Part shown: positions 51,589 to 61,351 of the stretch, piece after piece
How positions within the stretch are numbered: position 1 is the first letter of the stretch
Layout of the letters: every line of letters starts with the position of its first letter
Assembly: GCA_003612485.1 (NCBI GenBank)
Contig: RAZA01000003.1
Location: forward strand, 124,001 to 188,000
Origin: a bacterium D16-50
GTDB lineage: Bacteria; Bacillota; Clostridia; Lachnospirales; Lachnospiraceae
DNA: 64,000 nucleotides
Direction of reading: 5' to 3'
Program-made: the position numbers and the translations under genes
The notes under the pieces: generated by a model
What the model saw: the letters and a program-made list of their open reading frames with translations, nothing else
Told to the model about the DNA's origin: nothing
Databases searched by the model: none

Positions 51589-52547
51589 TTATTCATACCA
51601 GTTTTTTAGCCACCACTCTTCAAACACAGAGTACTTCATAAAGTCTTTCCACTCTTGAAGTCCTGCCTGAATCAGCTGCTCTTTTATCTCATTATAATAA
51701 ATATCTGTGGCTACAATGATTGTGCTGTTCTGTTTTGATACTTGAGACAGCTGGCATAACGGCAATCCATTCCATTCTCTGGCTTTCCCGTAATTATCCA
51801 GCACACCGCTGACTTTGATTTTTGCACCGCTTCTCTCCCAAAATCTTTTTGCAGCATCTCCAGTACCCCAGATATACCATTGCTTTTCCGTATTTCCATG
51901 CACATCGAATATTTTTTCCTTATGCTCGCTCTCTTTATAGACAAATACTACTTTATTACAAACCGGAATATGCTTCCCCTTATTTTTAAACCATCTGTCA
52001 AATGCATCAATAGAGCGGATACAGTCTTCATGCAATTCAAGAAATAGATTCACCGCTCTGGTCACATCTGGGGTATCTGTATTTGCATAATCATCTATCA
52101 GCATTACCCCCCTACGGCTAAGTGAGAGAACCAGTACGTCATATCTTTCATCGCATAGGAGAACCTATGATTGCCGTCAATAAAAATAACATCAAATTTC
52201 CTATCCTCACTTATACTTCTAAAATAAATTTCAGAAGTGGTTTTCAGTAAATTCCCGCCTTGCTTATCGAATATTCTTTTACTTTGCTCATAGATCTTAA
52301 ATGCCTCGACCTCGTTCTTCCAATATGCGCCTTTATACGGATCCGTAGAATCCCCCAGATAAGGATCTATCCCAACATAAGACTTTACATTACAGTTTGA
52401 ATATGCCGGTCCGATCTGGCCAGCCTTAAAAACTCCGATTTCCAGTATGTCAATTTCTTTTTCTTTAAAGTGCTCCGCTATCCTACTCCAAATACCTGCT
52501 TGTCTGTTCTCCGGAACAGCAATTTCAATTCTTTCGCTCATCTCCAT
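51589..52547 (-). pseudogene. Methyltransferase-Rossmann fusion interrupted by a frameshift in a G6 tract
   Basis: Two frames make one gene. The first (52547-52104) is a class-I methyltransferase: ILEIGVFKAGQIGPAYSN, YVGIDPYLGDSTDPYKG and FDVIFIDGNHRFSYAMKDMTYWFSHLAVGG, then stop. The second (from about 52104 to 51589) continues VMLIDDYANTDTPDVTRAVNLFLEL, exactly the next expected segment. Six G on the coding strand (plus-strand C at 52107-52112) precede the stop; one more G restores GG-VMLIDDY. The C-terminal 90 residues are a Rossmann-like module (WYIWGTGDAAKRFWE, VSGVLDNYGKAREWNGLPL). It may be phase-variable, dead, or a sequencing error. Confidence 0.8.
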
Positions 52548-52566
52548 ATCCTCTCTTCCACTTTAT

Positions 52567-52756
52567 CTGGCCCTGCTTCTCATAAATCAAATCAAAATAT
52601 CCTGCCGCATAACTCATTCATAGCTCCATATACCTCCTCCCTCTATACTGTTGTGGGACCGTCATGATGCCCTCTGCGATATTCCAGTCCTCCTCCGTGT
52701 CCAAATCACATGCTTCTTCAGAAATTCATATGTAAAGTCACGGTTGGGTGCCGTAT
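52567..52756 (-). pseudogene. Scar of a duplicated cytidylyltransferase-SIS pair
   Basis: 52567-52715 is a near copy of 50770-50919 (end of the cytidylyltransferase and first codons of the SIS gene), and 52720-52756 copies 51250-51286 (N-terminal part of the cytidylyltransferase). The order is the same but some 330 bp between are missing, and the SIS gene is cut after about 18 codons. The scar abuts the end of the ATP-grasp gene. It shows the module was once duplicated in tandem or recombined here. Confidence 0.85.
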
Positions 52757-53904
52757 TAATCACGCTGCTCCATCGCAAGGATTTTCGCCACATCCATCCG
52801 TTCTCTGTCAATTACAATATAAAATCCTTTTCTTTCCCCGCTCTCGGTAATTTTTCTGATTGTTTCTTCTGTTTCATATACATATCCAAGCCTATGGGGA
52901 AACTCTCTCTTGATCAAAGCAAGTCTATCATAGTCATTTTTATCAAATATAAATCTAATACCGGCTGACTTTCCTTTCATATTCTCTGGAATAACGGGTT
53001 CTATGCCGCATGCCACATTAATCACAAGCTTTGTGTAGTCTATCCCTGTAGATAAAGGTACGAGATGCGTCCCTATGCAGTCACCTCCCATTCTGGAACC
53101 CGACTCAATAATCATTATGCCCTCTCCATTAACCTTCAATTCTGTATGCGCGGCACCATTTTCGACTTCTAACGCATCCAGCGCTGAAAAAACAGTCTCT
53201 TTTATCCTATGCTCCAATTCAAAGGATAATCCGGCTGGCTGTATATGTCCTGTCTCAATATAGTTTGGGAATCCCGTGGTATATTTTTCTGTAACAGCTA
53301 ACAAGTGATGCTTTCCTCTGTAGGAAATTGTTTCACAACTGTATTCGTTTCCCTCTATAAAATCCTCTATAATTATTCGTTTCTCGAAGGAATGTAGCAG
53401 CGCTATTTGAACAGCCTTTTCCACATCGGAAATAGAGTTTACACGGCATACCCCTCGGCTCCCTGAGCGATCAGTCGGTTTAATAATCAGTGGAAACTTG
53501 AAAGATTTCAGCTTCCCTTCTATCTCATCCCCTTGAGACACACATATATATTCCGGTGTTCTGATTCCCGCTTTACGCAAGGCATTCCGCATTATAAATT
53601 TATTCGTGGTTTTTTCTATACAAGATCTGGAATTACCTATCAGGCCTAAACGTTCTGCAATAAACTGGACAGTAATATTTGTCAAATCGGATGCCCCTGT
53701 GACAATACCTATGGGCTTTATCTTTTTACAAGCCTCAAGAATAAGCTCTTTTTCCGTAACGCTGATCGGGTAAAAATGATGCGCTACGCTTTTTCCCGTA
53801 GCTCCACTTTCCCAAGCAAACACATGTGTCTCATATCCCATCTCATTGGCTTTTTCGATAATCGGCTTTTGGAATTCTCCTGCTCCAATAATTACAAGAT
53901 GCAT
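52756..53904 (-). CDS. ATP-grasp carboxylate-amine ligase-like protein
   Basis: ATG at 53904 (MHLVIIGAGEFQKPIIEKANE) with GGGAG 10 nt upstream; 382 residues. The preATP-grasp Rossmann start is followed by VTGASDLTNITVQFIAERLGL, the ATP lid FPLIIKPTDRSGSRGVCRVNS, IIEDFIEGNEYSCETISYRG and the Mg site AHTELKVNGEGIMIIESGSRMGGD. Such enzymes ligate a carboxylate to an amine or thiol through an acyl phosphate. In this locus it may add an amino acid to a sugar acid or sugar amine (inference). Confidence 0.87.
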   Translation of the reverse strand: MHLVIIGAGEFQKPIIEKANEMGYETHVFAWESGATGKSVAHHFYPISVTEKELILEACKKIKPIGIVTGASDLTNITVQFIAERLGLIGNSRSCIEKTTNKFIMRNALRKAGIRTPEYICVSQGDEIEGKLKSFKFPLIIKPTDRSGSRGVCRVNSISDVEKAVQIALLHSFEKRIIIEDFIEGNEYSCETISYRGKHHLLAVTEKYTTGFPNYIETGHIQPAGLSFELEHRIKETVFSALDALEVENGAAHTELKVNGEGIMIIESGSRMGGDCIGTHLVPLSTGIDYTKLVINVACGIEPVIPENMKGKSAGIRFIFDKNDYDRLALIKREFPHRLGYVYETEETIRKITESGERKGFYIVIDRERMDVAKILAMEQRD

Positions 53905-53978
53905 GGTGTAGTACACTCCCTTCTTTGTTCATCGGAATCGATACACTGAAAGATTTCCAAAGCTTATCCATATTCCAG

Positions 53979-54935
53979 TTATTTCTTCAGTTCCTTAATC
54001 ATATCTCCATATGCCTTTCTTCCGTCTTTTCCCGGCCATATGATATGATTGCGGTCTGGACATTCCCCACAAATTTTAAAATCAGCAAAAGCTGCCCGCA
54101 AATGCTCTTCTCTCAGTTTTCTATACCGATCGCTATGCCAGACTTCGTAAATCGTGTGATCTTTTATATTGAAGCCAAGATGCATTTTCCCTTCCCAACT
54201 GGCAGGACAAAATTCAAATTCACCATCAGGACCAATAGAAAGACGTTCCCACGGATAAACACAAGGTTGATATTCTCCAGAGTCTGTTTCCACTGAACTG
54301 TTTTTTATAGAACCTCCCGCCGTATGCAATTTTCGGAATACAACCTGATACACGCCTTGCTGCATCCAATATTTTTCAAAGTCTTCAATCTCATTTATAT
54401 TGTCAGGCTGTATTACATAAGATACAACGATCTTTGTCTGTGCATTCGTTTCCCTTCTCAACTGCAGTAAGTCCAAAACATTTTGCCTAACCCTTACCAG
54501 ATTCCCATTTTTACGAATTAATGCATAAGTATCTTCATGGTATGCGTCCAGACTGATATCGATCAGCCCAATACCACTTAACAATAATTGACGCGACACT
54601 TCCTTAGTCAAAAGAGATCCATTTGTAGTTAAAGATACAAAAGTTCCCGAATTTTGTGCCGCATATGTTAAAATTTCAACCGCATGGGGATGAAGAAGCG
54701 GCTCTCCATTTGCCGTATATCTAAGATGCTGAACATCGCCATTTCCCGCTTCCCTTACCTCATCAACAAGCTTCCTATTAAGTTCCTCCGATAGCCTTGC
54801 CCCGGTATATATATCCGATTTCCTAAACTTTCCATGGGGGCAATGGACACATGCATAATTACAATTCTGATCAATATCAATAATTATCTGTGACGGCATA
54901 TTTTCTCTGAGTCTATCATAAAATCCATATTCCAT
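53979..54935 (-). CDS. Radical SAM protein with SPASM-like C-terminus
   Basis: ATG at 54935 (MEYGFYDRLRENMPSQIIIDI) follows AGGAGGAG; 318 residues. The 4Fe-4S motif is DQNCNYACVHCPHG (CxxxCxxC). AdoMet-binding elements include YTANGEPLLHPHAVEIL and FVSLTTNGSLLTKEV. The C-terminal Cys cluster (CVYPWERLSIGPDGEFEFCP ... KICGECPDR) is SPASM-like and would hold auxiliary clusters. Relatives in polysaccharide loci act on sugars or peptides; the reaction is unknown. It begins right after the stop of the glycosyltransferase gene. Confidence 0.88.
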   Translation of the reverse strand: MEYGFYDRLRENMPSQIIIDIDQNCNYACVHCPHGKFRKSDIYTGARLSEELNRKLVDEVREAGNGDVQHLRYTANGEPLLHPHAVEILTYAAQNSGTFVSLTTNGSLLTKEVSRQLLLSGIGLIDISLDAYHEDTYALIRKNGNLVRVRQNVLDLLQLRRETNAQTKIVVSYVIQPDNINEIEDFEKYWMQQGVYQVVFRKLHTAGGSIKNSSVETDSGEYQPCVYPWERLSIGPDGEFEFCPASWEGKMHLGFNIKDHTIYEVWHSDRYRKLREEHLRAAFADFKICGECPDRNHIIWPGKDGRKAYGDMIKELKK

Positions 54936-54936
54936 A

Positions 54937-57222
54937 TTACTCCTCCTCGTCTGCAATATACTTGAGCTTCAGCTTCTCCATGCTCAAATTGCCTCTCCAT
55001 TCACAGTTCTCTTTTCTGCAGTCTTGATAAGCCTCTATAACGACATCAACATAATGCTCTATCGTTAGCTCTTTCCTATGAATCAACTGTTTCATCTTCT
55101 GTCCTTCAACCGCCCTAACCTCCTCCGACTCAAACAATTTCTTTATATACAAAAACATTTCATCATAATTTAGTTTGCAATTCTCACTTTTTATGACTGG
55201 TGTCACATCTGAAATCATTTGGGTCATTGCTATAGGAATACCATGCTCCATTGCTAATTCTACGCTGCCGCCACCACCCAACCGATTCGGGTTAACATAT
55301 ACATCACAAATTCGATATAAAGAAGACATATGCTCCTCAAATCCCCATTCAATAACTTGTTCTGTTTCTATGGCCACATCCATATATTCATAAAATGCTG
55401 CTCCCAAATTTCTTCCGACTATAATCCATTTCATTTTTTTGTTATTTAACAGCAGCTTTCTCATATGCAACAAAAAGACCGTATCCAATTCATATTGCAA
55501 ACGATTTCCCACTGTAACCAAAACAAAATCATCCTCACAAATACCGTAGTTATGCCTTTCATAAGTATGGGATATATCCAACTTATATGGTATTTTTATA
55601 GGCGCTTCAAAAATCTGCTCTTCGTCCATCGAATGATATATTTCATTATCTATTTGGCTTAGTTTCTTACTTTTCGTAATGTATCGATTAAATACTGCTC
55701 CACAAGAATATCCGCTTAGCGGAATATGAACAATCTTAAATTGATGCTGAAATAAGGCTGCACATACAATTAATCCCGCTTGTGAAATATCAATCACAAA
55801 GCACGGTCTATACTCTTCAATCACATCATATGCCTCTATCTTTCGTTCCCGGAACTTCACCCTTTGGCAGTAATAGATTGCCCAGTCAGTGTTCTTCATT
55901 TTCTTATGCTGCTTTTCATACTGCATAGAACTGCGCTGGTGCATGATACATGGATGGATATCTAATTCAGGCGAAAAAGAAGTATCCAAAACCACCATCA
56001 AAACCTGATACCCTCTTTTCTCCAGCTCATTGGCAATGGCAATCTCAAAGATCGCTGAAGCATAAACATCCGAGGCTAAATTGTCTACCAGAATCACAAT
56101 CTTACGTTCATCTACTTTTTTCTGGGCCTCTTTTCCTGCATAAATTTTTCTCGCAATATCATGATACATACTCCTTTGCCAACCATAAATCTCCTTTACC
56201 TTGAATTCCGGGTGCAAAAATATCATCCACGGAATTTCCTGCTCGCACAGCCATGCCTGAGCTTCGATATCATCCAAGGCCCCAATTATCTCTAAATAGT
56301 CTTTCATGTCCCTATTGTCAAACATATCCAGACGATAAAGGAGCCCATAGATATAGAGTTTATCCTTCAAATCTATAAATTTTTTTCCATAACCTCTTAA
56401 AACCTCCGCAACACTTTCCTTGGCATGCAGCAGGTAATCCTTTCTCATCAGTATGGTTCTTGTCAATTCGCCTTGTTTGCCTTCCTGCACAGAATGCTCT
56501 ATTAACTTGCAGGCTGTCTCGTATTTGCATCGCCTGACAAGATTGCCAATAATGGCATCGCCCTCCCAAAAAAGGACCTCTACAGTTATATCCTCCTTGA
56601 ATTCCGTTCCTCCGATATAGAAATATCCACATGTGTCCGTATTGTGATATGGATACATGTCTGCTACATCCCTTCGCTCTTCCCGCAGGGCCGGTACTTC
56701 CTTTGTGCCATTGACCTTGATTGTCACCTTATGGATGCGGTCCGAAGGTATTCCCCATCCGCTTATAAACAAAATTCCGTCATAAAATTCTATCTTGCTA
56801 ACCGCTTTGCATATTGTTTTCCGATCTTCCTCCAGCAAAAAACGATATTCTTTTTTGCCGGATCTCTCTTTGCAAAACTCGTGAAAAAAAGATATCACTT
56901 GTCCTCTGGCACAAGCAGATAAATCTAGGATATTTTTACTGCTGATTCCCAAATTAAGCAGCTGGCGTTCTACTTCAGGATTCTTGAAGGATAAAAATAT
57001 CCAAAAATCATCCTTTGTTTTTGCAAATTGTTCCGGAGAAATGATCCGAGCCATCCCGATTTGCTTTCCTTGTTTTCGGATATCATTATCCAGAAAAAAA
57101 TCCACCTCACACCCCATATCTCCGAGCATCTCTGCGATAAATCTTCCGCTTTTTCCCGCTCCGAATATGGCAACTGTCCTTGTGAAGGATCTCTCTAAAG
57201 CCTCTCTGCTCAAACCTTCCAA
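54937..57222 (-). CDS. GT-B glycosyltransferase with N-terminal Rossmann-like module
   Basis: A 761-residue protein. Residues 12-115 form a nucleotide-binding-like module (TVAIFGAGKSGRFIAEMLGDMG, DFFLDNDIRKQGKQIG). The middle (about 130-360) is unrecognised. From about 375 a GT-B glycosyltransferase appears: KIVILVDNLASDVYASAIFEIAIANELEKRGYQVLMVV, VLVTVGNRLQYELDTVFLLHM, WIIVGRNLG and VNPNRLGGGGSVELAMEHGIPIAM with the donor-binding Glu. It probably transfers a nucleotide sugar in the cytosol. Its 3' end lies next to the radical SAM start; its start overlaps the propeller gene by 13 nt. Confidence 0.8.
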   Translation of the reverse strand: MEGLSREALERSFTRTVAIFGAGKSGRFIAEMLGDMGCEVDFFLDNDIRKQGKQIGMARIISPEQFAKTKDDFWIFLSFKNPEVERQLLNLGISSKNILDLSACARGQVISFFHEFCKERSGKKEYRFLLEEDRKTICKAVSKIEFYDGILFISGWGIPSDRIHKVTIKVNGTKEVPALREERRDVADMYPYHNTDTCGYFYIGGTEFKEDITVEVLFWEGDAIIGNLVRRCKYETACKLIEHSVQEGKQGELTRTILMRKDYLLHAKESVAEVLRGYGKKFIDLKDKLYIYGLLYRLDMFDNRDMKDYLEIIGALDDIEAQAWLCEQEIPWMIFLHPEFKVKEIYGWQRSMYHDIARKIYAGKEAQKKVDERKIVILVDNLASDVYASAIFEIAIANELEKRGYQVLMVVLDTSFSPELDIHPCIMHQRSSMQYEKQHKKMKNTDWAIYYCQRVKFRERKIEAYDVIEEYRPCFVIDISQAGLIVCAALFQHQFKIVHIPLSGYSCGAVFNRYITKSKKLSQIDNEIYHSMDEEQIFEAPIKIPYKLDISHTYERHNYGICEDDFVLVTVGNRLQYELDTVFLLHMRKLLLNNKKMKWIIVGRNLGAAFYEYMDVAIETEQVIEWGFEEHMSSLYRICDVYVNPNRLGGGGSVELAMEHGIPIAMTQMISDVTPVIKSENCKLNYDEMFLYIKKLFESEEVRAVEGQKMKQLIHRKELTIEHYVDVVIEAYQDCRKENCEWRGNLSMEKLKLKYIADEEE

Positions 57223-58322
57223 ATCATATCTCCTCTGTCCATCTTTATCATTTCCAGATAATTTTTTAAATCCTTATCTTTATCTTCTTTGATTATTCCG
57301 AAACGTTCCATTTGCACTTGTAATAGGGCAACTTCCTCTATATCCTGTGAAACACAGATGCTTATACGATTCCTAAACTTATTTTCTATCCGATCAAAAA
57401 CATATATGGCATTCTCATAATCCGATGTAATATACCAGCTGTTTCCGTAGTCAATCATATAACGATAATTAAGAGAAGCGTTTTTCCTCCATAGACAACT
57501 ATCTGGTAGGGGGCATTTCTGAACCGGAATGTCCCACCACTCTACCAGCCCCAACTGAATATCCGTTTTGAATATCTTGTCTTCATATAAGATTGTCCCC
57601 CATATATTTTGACCGTCATATCTAAGACTATCTATCTGGCTTCCTTTGTTGCCAATCGTCTTCATTGTAAGAACCTTTTTTTCTGGATCATAACAGTACA
57701 GCTCCGCACAGTTTCTTGACGAAAAATAGAGACATCCTTCTATAAATATGATATTTGATATCTGTATGTCTTCTGTTCCAATCCGGAAATGCGAATAAAG
57801 CAATGTTTCCATATCGAACTCAATAATTCCATTGGAATTACTGACCGGAAGATAAACTTTATTCTTGTCTACAGCGGCATTCATAGTAAGTAAATCTGCA
57901 TCGATATCAAGAACTACCCTCTTAATAAGTTCTTTATTTTGACTGTAAACCAAAACCTGCCTTTCCTTGATGGGAAAAATATATACTTTATTTCCATACC
58001 TTGCCATATAACAATATGGATGCCCCGGCTGCCTCTCCTTTGTTTCCGAATGCTCAATGGGACTAAAGGCGTTTTTTTCTATGTCATAGCATAAAGAGGG
58101 ATACATGTAATAAAAAGGCGAAAACCAAATGTCTCTTTCAACCCTTAGGGCCTTCCCCCATAGGAAACGGGCATTAAAATTATGAAAGGGGAAAATATTC
58201 TTACACTGGATTTCCAGTGTATCCATGTCCAAAACATACAAGCCGATATTGTCTTGAGAAGAAAAATAAAGCATATTTCCATCTTGTGCATATGATGCTA
58301 CCGCAAATGACATATCTTTCAT
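57210..58322 (-). CDS. Beta-propeller-like protein of unknown function
   Basis: A 370-residue protein made of repeated four-strand units of about 40-45 residues, with patterns such as GNMLYFSSQDNIGLYVLDMDTLE, NKVYIFPIKERQVLVYS, NKVYLPVSNSNGIIEFDMETL, GCLYFSSRNCAELYCYDPEKK and NSWYITSDYENAIYVFDRIENK. This is the look of a six- or seven-bladed propeller (Kelch/NHL-like). There is no signal peptide, so it stays in the cytosol, perhaps as a scaffold or lyase for the glycan enzymes. No active site can be named. Two tandem Shine-Dalgarno sites precede its start. Confidence 0.65.
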   Translation of the reverse strand: MKDMSFAVASYAQDGNMLYFSSQDNIGLYVLDMDTLEIQCKNIFPFHNFNARFLWGKALRVERDIWFSPFYYMYPSLCYDIEKNAFSPIEHSETKERQPGHPYCYMARYGNKVYIFPIKERQVLVYSQNKELIKRVVLDIDADLLTMNAAVDKNKVYLPVSNSNGIIEFDMETLLYSHFRIGTEDIQISNIIFIEGCLYFSSRNCAELYCYDPEKKVLTMKTIGNKGSQIDSLRYDGQNIWGTILYEDKIFKTDIQLGLVEWWDIPVQKCPLPDSCLWRKNASLNYRYMIDYGNSWYITSDYENAIYVFDRIENKFRNRISICVSQDIEEVALLQVQMERFGIIKEDKDKDLKNYLEMIKMDRGDMIWKV

Positions 58323-58328
58323 TTATAC

Positions 58329-58351
58329 CATTTCTCCTATACCATTTCTCC
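58329..58351 (-). promoter_or_regulatory. Duplicated ribosome site with two minimal ORFs
   Basis: On the minus strand a 14-bp unit is repeated: GGAGAAATGGTATA. Each copy places GGAG just before ATG-GTA followed by a stop (TAG, then TAA), immediately upstream of the propeller start at 58322. The two two-codon frames could reduce or meter ribosome entry. Confidence 0.45.
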
Positions 58352-58400
58352 TTTAAGCTCCATTTCAAAACCGGGTCGCATCATTCCCTTTCTGATACAT

Positions 58401-60104
58401 TTAACGCATATCCCCCTTCAATTTCTGGTCTATATAGCTTACTAACTCATCCTGATTCCTGCCATAACAGCCGTGGGTCTTCTCATTCATGTCATTGAAA
58501 AGATAATATTTCAATAACTGAGCAGCATGTAATATGAATTCCTGTTTTTGTGCCTGCGTTCTTCCAAACTTCAACGCACAGCTGATTTGATCCTCTATTT
58601 TTTCAATATCAAAGGCTTCATATACACAGCCTTTTCCTCTTAATTGATTATACCCCAGCATGACTACCGGTTTATTCCTTATCAATGCGACATATGCTGT
58701 CTGTGACAGAATAGTTATTGTCACATCCGTGAAATCAATAATATCATGTATCTCTAGTTCATCGAAATTGATAATATTACTCGGCAAAATCTCCCTTGCC
58801 TTTTCTCTTCGCATCATGGGATGACGTTTATAAATCAGATTCCACTCATTCTTTTTACAAATCTCTCCAAGGGCAACAGCTGCCTCATAGCTGCTCTTAA
58901 AAATGGGGGAATGACATTCCTTCGTAGTCGCTGTATATGGTTTTATCCCGGATTCATAATCATTTTGACCGGCATAAAAGATGATCGGCCTCCCCGGCAT
59001 GATTTCACTGCAAGCCGTCTTTAATTGATCCTTTTTATACACATTATATTTTCCCCACCTATTGAGCTTACTCTCATACATATACTCCAATATTTGTTGC
59101 GCCTGCGCCAATTCCTCAGCAGATACACCAAGACCCTTGAATTCTTCATACTGTACAGCGGGCATGCTCTCTCCCATTTGCCCTAGCGTTTCAAACGCCA
59201 AAGTGCCCGGCAGCACCCCCGATTCGGAATAAATGATTGGCAATTTTCTTGTCTCGCCAATATGCTTTATAATGTCATGAAGAACAAAAAACTGATTCCA
59301 CAGCATGATTCCGCGAATCTTCAGATATGACATTGCCAAATCAATGAAATCATAAAATTTACATACATAATACTGCGAATAGCTTTTTTCCATATTAGGA
59401 AATTTTTCTCTGATTACGTCTGACAATTCATTTAACCACTCATTTTTCCGTAAAATTCCCTGATCCGTTTCCTCCAATGTCACCGTCTTTTTAGCCATAA
59501 ATTTGTTTCTGACAAACAATAGAGGCATAATATATACATGTAGATTGCTTTCTTGTGTTTGGATACCATACTGACCATAAACCATCTGCATCAGTTCTTG
59601 TCTTGAAACCACCCTATCCTCAGGTACAGCTTCAAGTAATACTATAAAATTATAGTTCTTCATTCTGCGCGCAATCTCGTTTAACATCGGTATCTTGTTA
59701 GAAGCGCCCGGAATCACCAAAACATTATTTTCAGCATCCGCATGTTTTGCCAGACAAGAAAATACATTTTGAACACTTACCCCCTTGACTTGGACACTTA
59801 TACATGCTTCTCTTTTTCCGTTTTTCACTGCCACCGCGTATATGCTTGCTGCACTGTCAGCTTCTTTATATCGATCTACATAGCATCTCCACCCCTTTTC
59901 AAAGTTGAACTTGTTTCCATAATGCAGCAGCACATTATGGCGCTCGATGCCTTCTTCCGCTTCCCCTATCTTATTTTTGCCATCATAGATTTCCACTTTG
60001 TCATACTCTACTCCCTTGTCAAACCATCCATATACATACAATGCCAGCGGCAAAAAGCAAAACGCATAACAAATTCCCCTGCTCTCATTCTCTTCCTGAC
60101 ACAT
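58401..60104 (-). CDS. Capsule-polysaccharide-type (KpsC/S-like) glycosyltransferase protein
   Basis: A 567-residue soluble protein. The C-terminal 200 residues carry PIIFYAGQNDYESGIKPY, SYEAAVALGEICKKNEWNLIYKRHPMM, IIDFTDVTITILSQTAYVALIRNKPVVMLGYNQLRGKGCVYEAF, the pattern of capsule polysaccharide biosynthesis/CDP-glycerol-transferase-like GT-B domains (H-P-M and the S-Q-T-A loop). The N-terminal part is Rossmann-like but unassigned. Its role would be transfer of a sugar or glycerol-phosphate-type unit. No membrane segment except a short hydrophobic stretch near the N-terminus. Confidence 0.65.
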   Translation of the reverse strand: MCQEENESRGICYAFCFLPLALYVYGWFDKGVEYDKVEIYDGKNKIGEAEEGIERHNVLLHYGNKFNFEKGWRCYVDRYKEADSAASIYAVAVKNGKREACISVQVKGVSVQNVFSCLAKHADAENNVLVIPGASNKIPMLNEIARRMKNYNFIVLLEAVPEDRVVSRQELMQMVYGQYGIQTQESNLHVYIMPLLFVRNKFMAKKTVTLEETDQGILRKNEWLNELSDVIREKFPNMEKSYSQYYVCKFYDFIDLAMSYLKIRGIMLWNQFFVLHDIIKHIGETRKLPIIYSESGVLPGTLAFETLGQMGESMPAVQYEEFKGLGVSAEELAQAQQILEYMYESKLNRWGKYNVYKKDQLKTACSEIMPGRPIIFYAGQNDYESGIKPYTATTKECHSPIFKSSYEAAVALGEICKKNEWNLIYKRHPMMRREKAREILPSNIINFDELEIHDIIDFTDVTITILSQTAYVALIRNKPVVMLGYNQLRGKGCVYEAFDIEKIEDQISCALKFGRTQAQKQEFILHAAQLLKYYLFNDMNEKTHGCYGRNQDELVSYIDQKLKGDMR

Positions 60105-60135
60105 TCTTGATTACCTCCCCGCTATGCTTTTCTCA

Positions 60136-61260
60136 TCAACCATGACACTGCAAAATGATATCACATATATGCTCCACATCCTCCAAATCCAAATCTCCGT
60201 ATAAAGGCAATGTCAAAACCCGTTTGCTAATGTATCTTGCTATAGGAGTCAGATCTGTATCGTATTTCCCATGAAAGCACTCAAATGAATTAGTCAAGGG
60301 ATAAAAATACTTCCTTGTTTTAATTCCGTTCTTTTCCAATATCATAAAAATCTCATTTCTGCTTAAACCAAATGTTTTTTCGTCAATCACTATGGGAAAA
60401 TAGGCGTAGTTGGATTGCACTTGCGGCTGCACAGGCATTAATTTTATGCCCTCCACACCGTTTAGCCGCTTTCTATAGCATTCTGCAACTTGTCTTCTTT
60501 TGGAAATGTTTTCATCAATATGTCTCAAATTGCACAACCCCATGGCTGCGCAGAATTCATTCATCTTTGCATTTGCCCCAACACCATCCACCGTCTCCGG
60601 ATCACGTATGCCGAAATTTTTTAAACGATAGAGTTCAACACCAAAATCCTTATTATGAAAACAAACCGCTCCTCCCTCAATCGTGTTAAAAACCTTCGTG
60701 GCATGAAAACTGAAACATGATGCATCACCGAACATACCAATTCCTATTCCTTTGTACTTTATTCCAAACGCATGGGCCGCATCATATATTACTTTTAGCT
60801 CGTATTTTTTTGCTATCCGATCAATCTCATCAACATCGCATACATTTCCATAAACATGCACGGGAACTATTGCGCATGTCTTATCTGTGATCAGCGATTC
60901 TATTTTTTTAACATCTATCGTATAATCTTCTGCATTTATATCACAAAATACGGGTGAAAGACCGTTGCGCACGATTGCGTGTGTCGTTGAAGCAAATGTA
61001 AAAGGCGTGGTTATCACTTCTCCCTTCAGCCCCATGGCCTGCATAGACAGCTCCAATGCCATGTGGCCATTGGTAAGCAATTCAATTGCGTCAACTTCCA
61101 GATACTTGACAAGCTCTTTCTGTAATTCCTGATGTTTTATCCCCATATTGGTAATCCAATGAGAATCCCACAAATCGCTGATGCTTTCCACATATTCGTC
61201 CAGCTCCGGCATTGTTGCCTGAGTCACCAATATACTTGTTCCATCCATATCTTTTATCAT
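60136..61260 (-). CDS. DegT/DnrJ/EryC1-family sugar aminotransferase
   Basis: A 374-residue PLP enzyme. It shows LLTNGHMALELSMQAMGLKGEVITTPFTFASTTHAIVRNGLSPVFCDI, the pyridine-binding VIYDAAHAFGIKY and the Schiff-base Lys in CFSFHATKVFNTIEGGAVC (near residue 183). These enzymes aminate keto sugars of nucleotide sugars, for example at C-3 or C-4. In this locus it may supply the amino group later acylated by the ATP-grasp enzymes (inference). Confidence 0.92.
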   Translation of the reverse strand: MIKDMDGTSILVTQATMPELDEYVESISDLWDSHWITNMGIKHQELQKELVKYLEVDAIELLTNGHMALELSMQAMGLKGEVITTPFTFASTTHAIVRNGLSPVFCDINAEDYTIDVKKIESLITDKTCAIVPVHVYGNVCDVDEIDRIAKKYELKVIYDAAHAFGIKYKGIGIGMFGDASCFSFHATKVFNTIEGGAVCFHNKDFGVELYRLKNFGIRDPETVDGVGANAKMNEFCAAMGLCNLRHIDENISKRRQVAECYRKRLNGVEGIKLMPVQPQVQSNYAYFPIVIDEKTFGLSRNEIFMILEKNGIKTRKYFYPLTNSFECFHGKYDTDLTPIARYISKRVLTLPLYGDLDLEDVEHICDIILQCHG

Positions 61261-61351
61261 GATTTACGTCAGCCACCCTCTGCTACTTTGAATATGTCCT
61301 GCAATCTTATATAAAGCCTTCACATCTTTTTGCAAAACTGATCTTTGAAAT

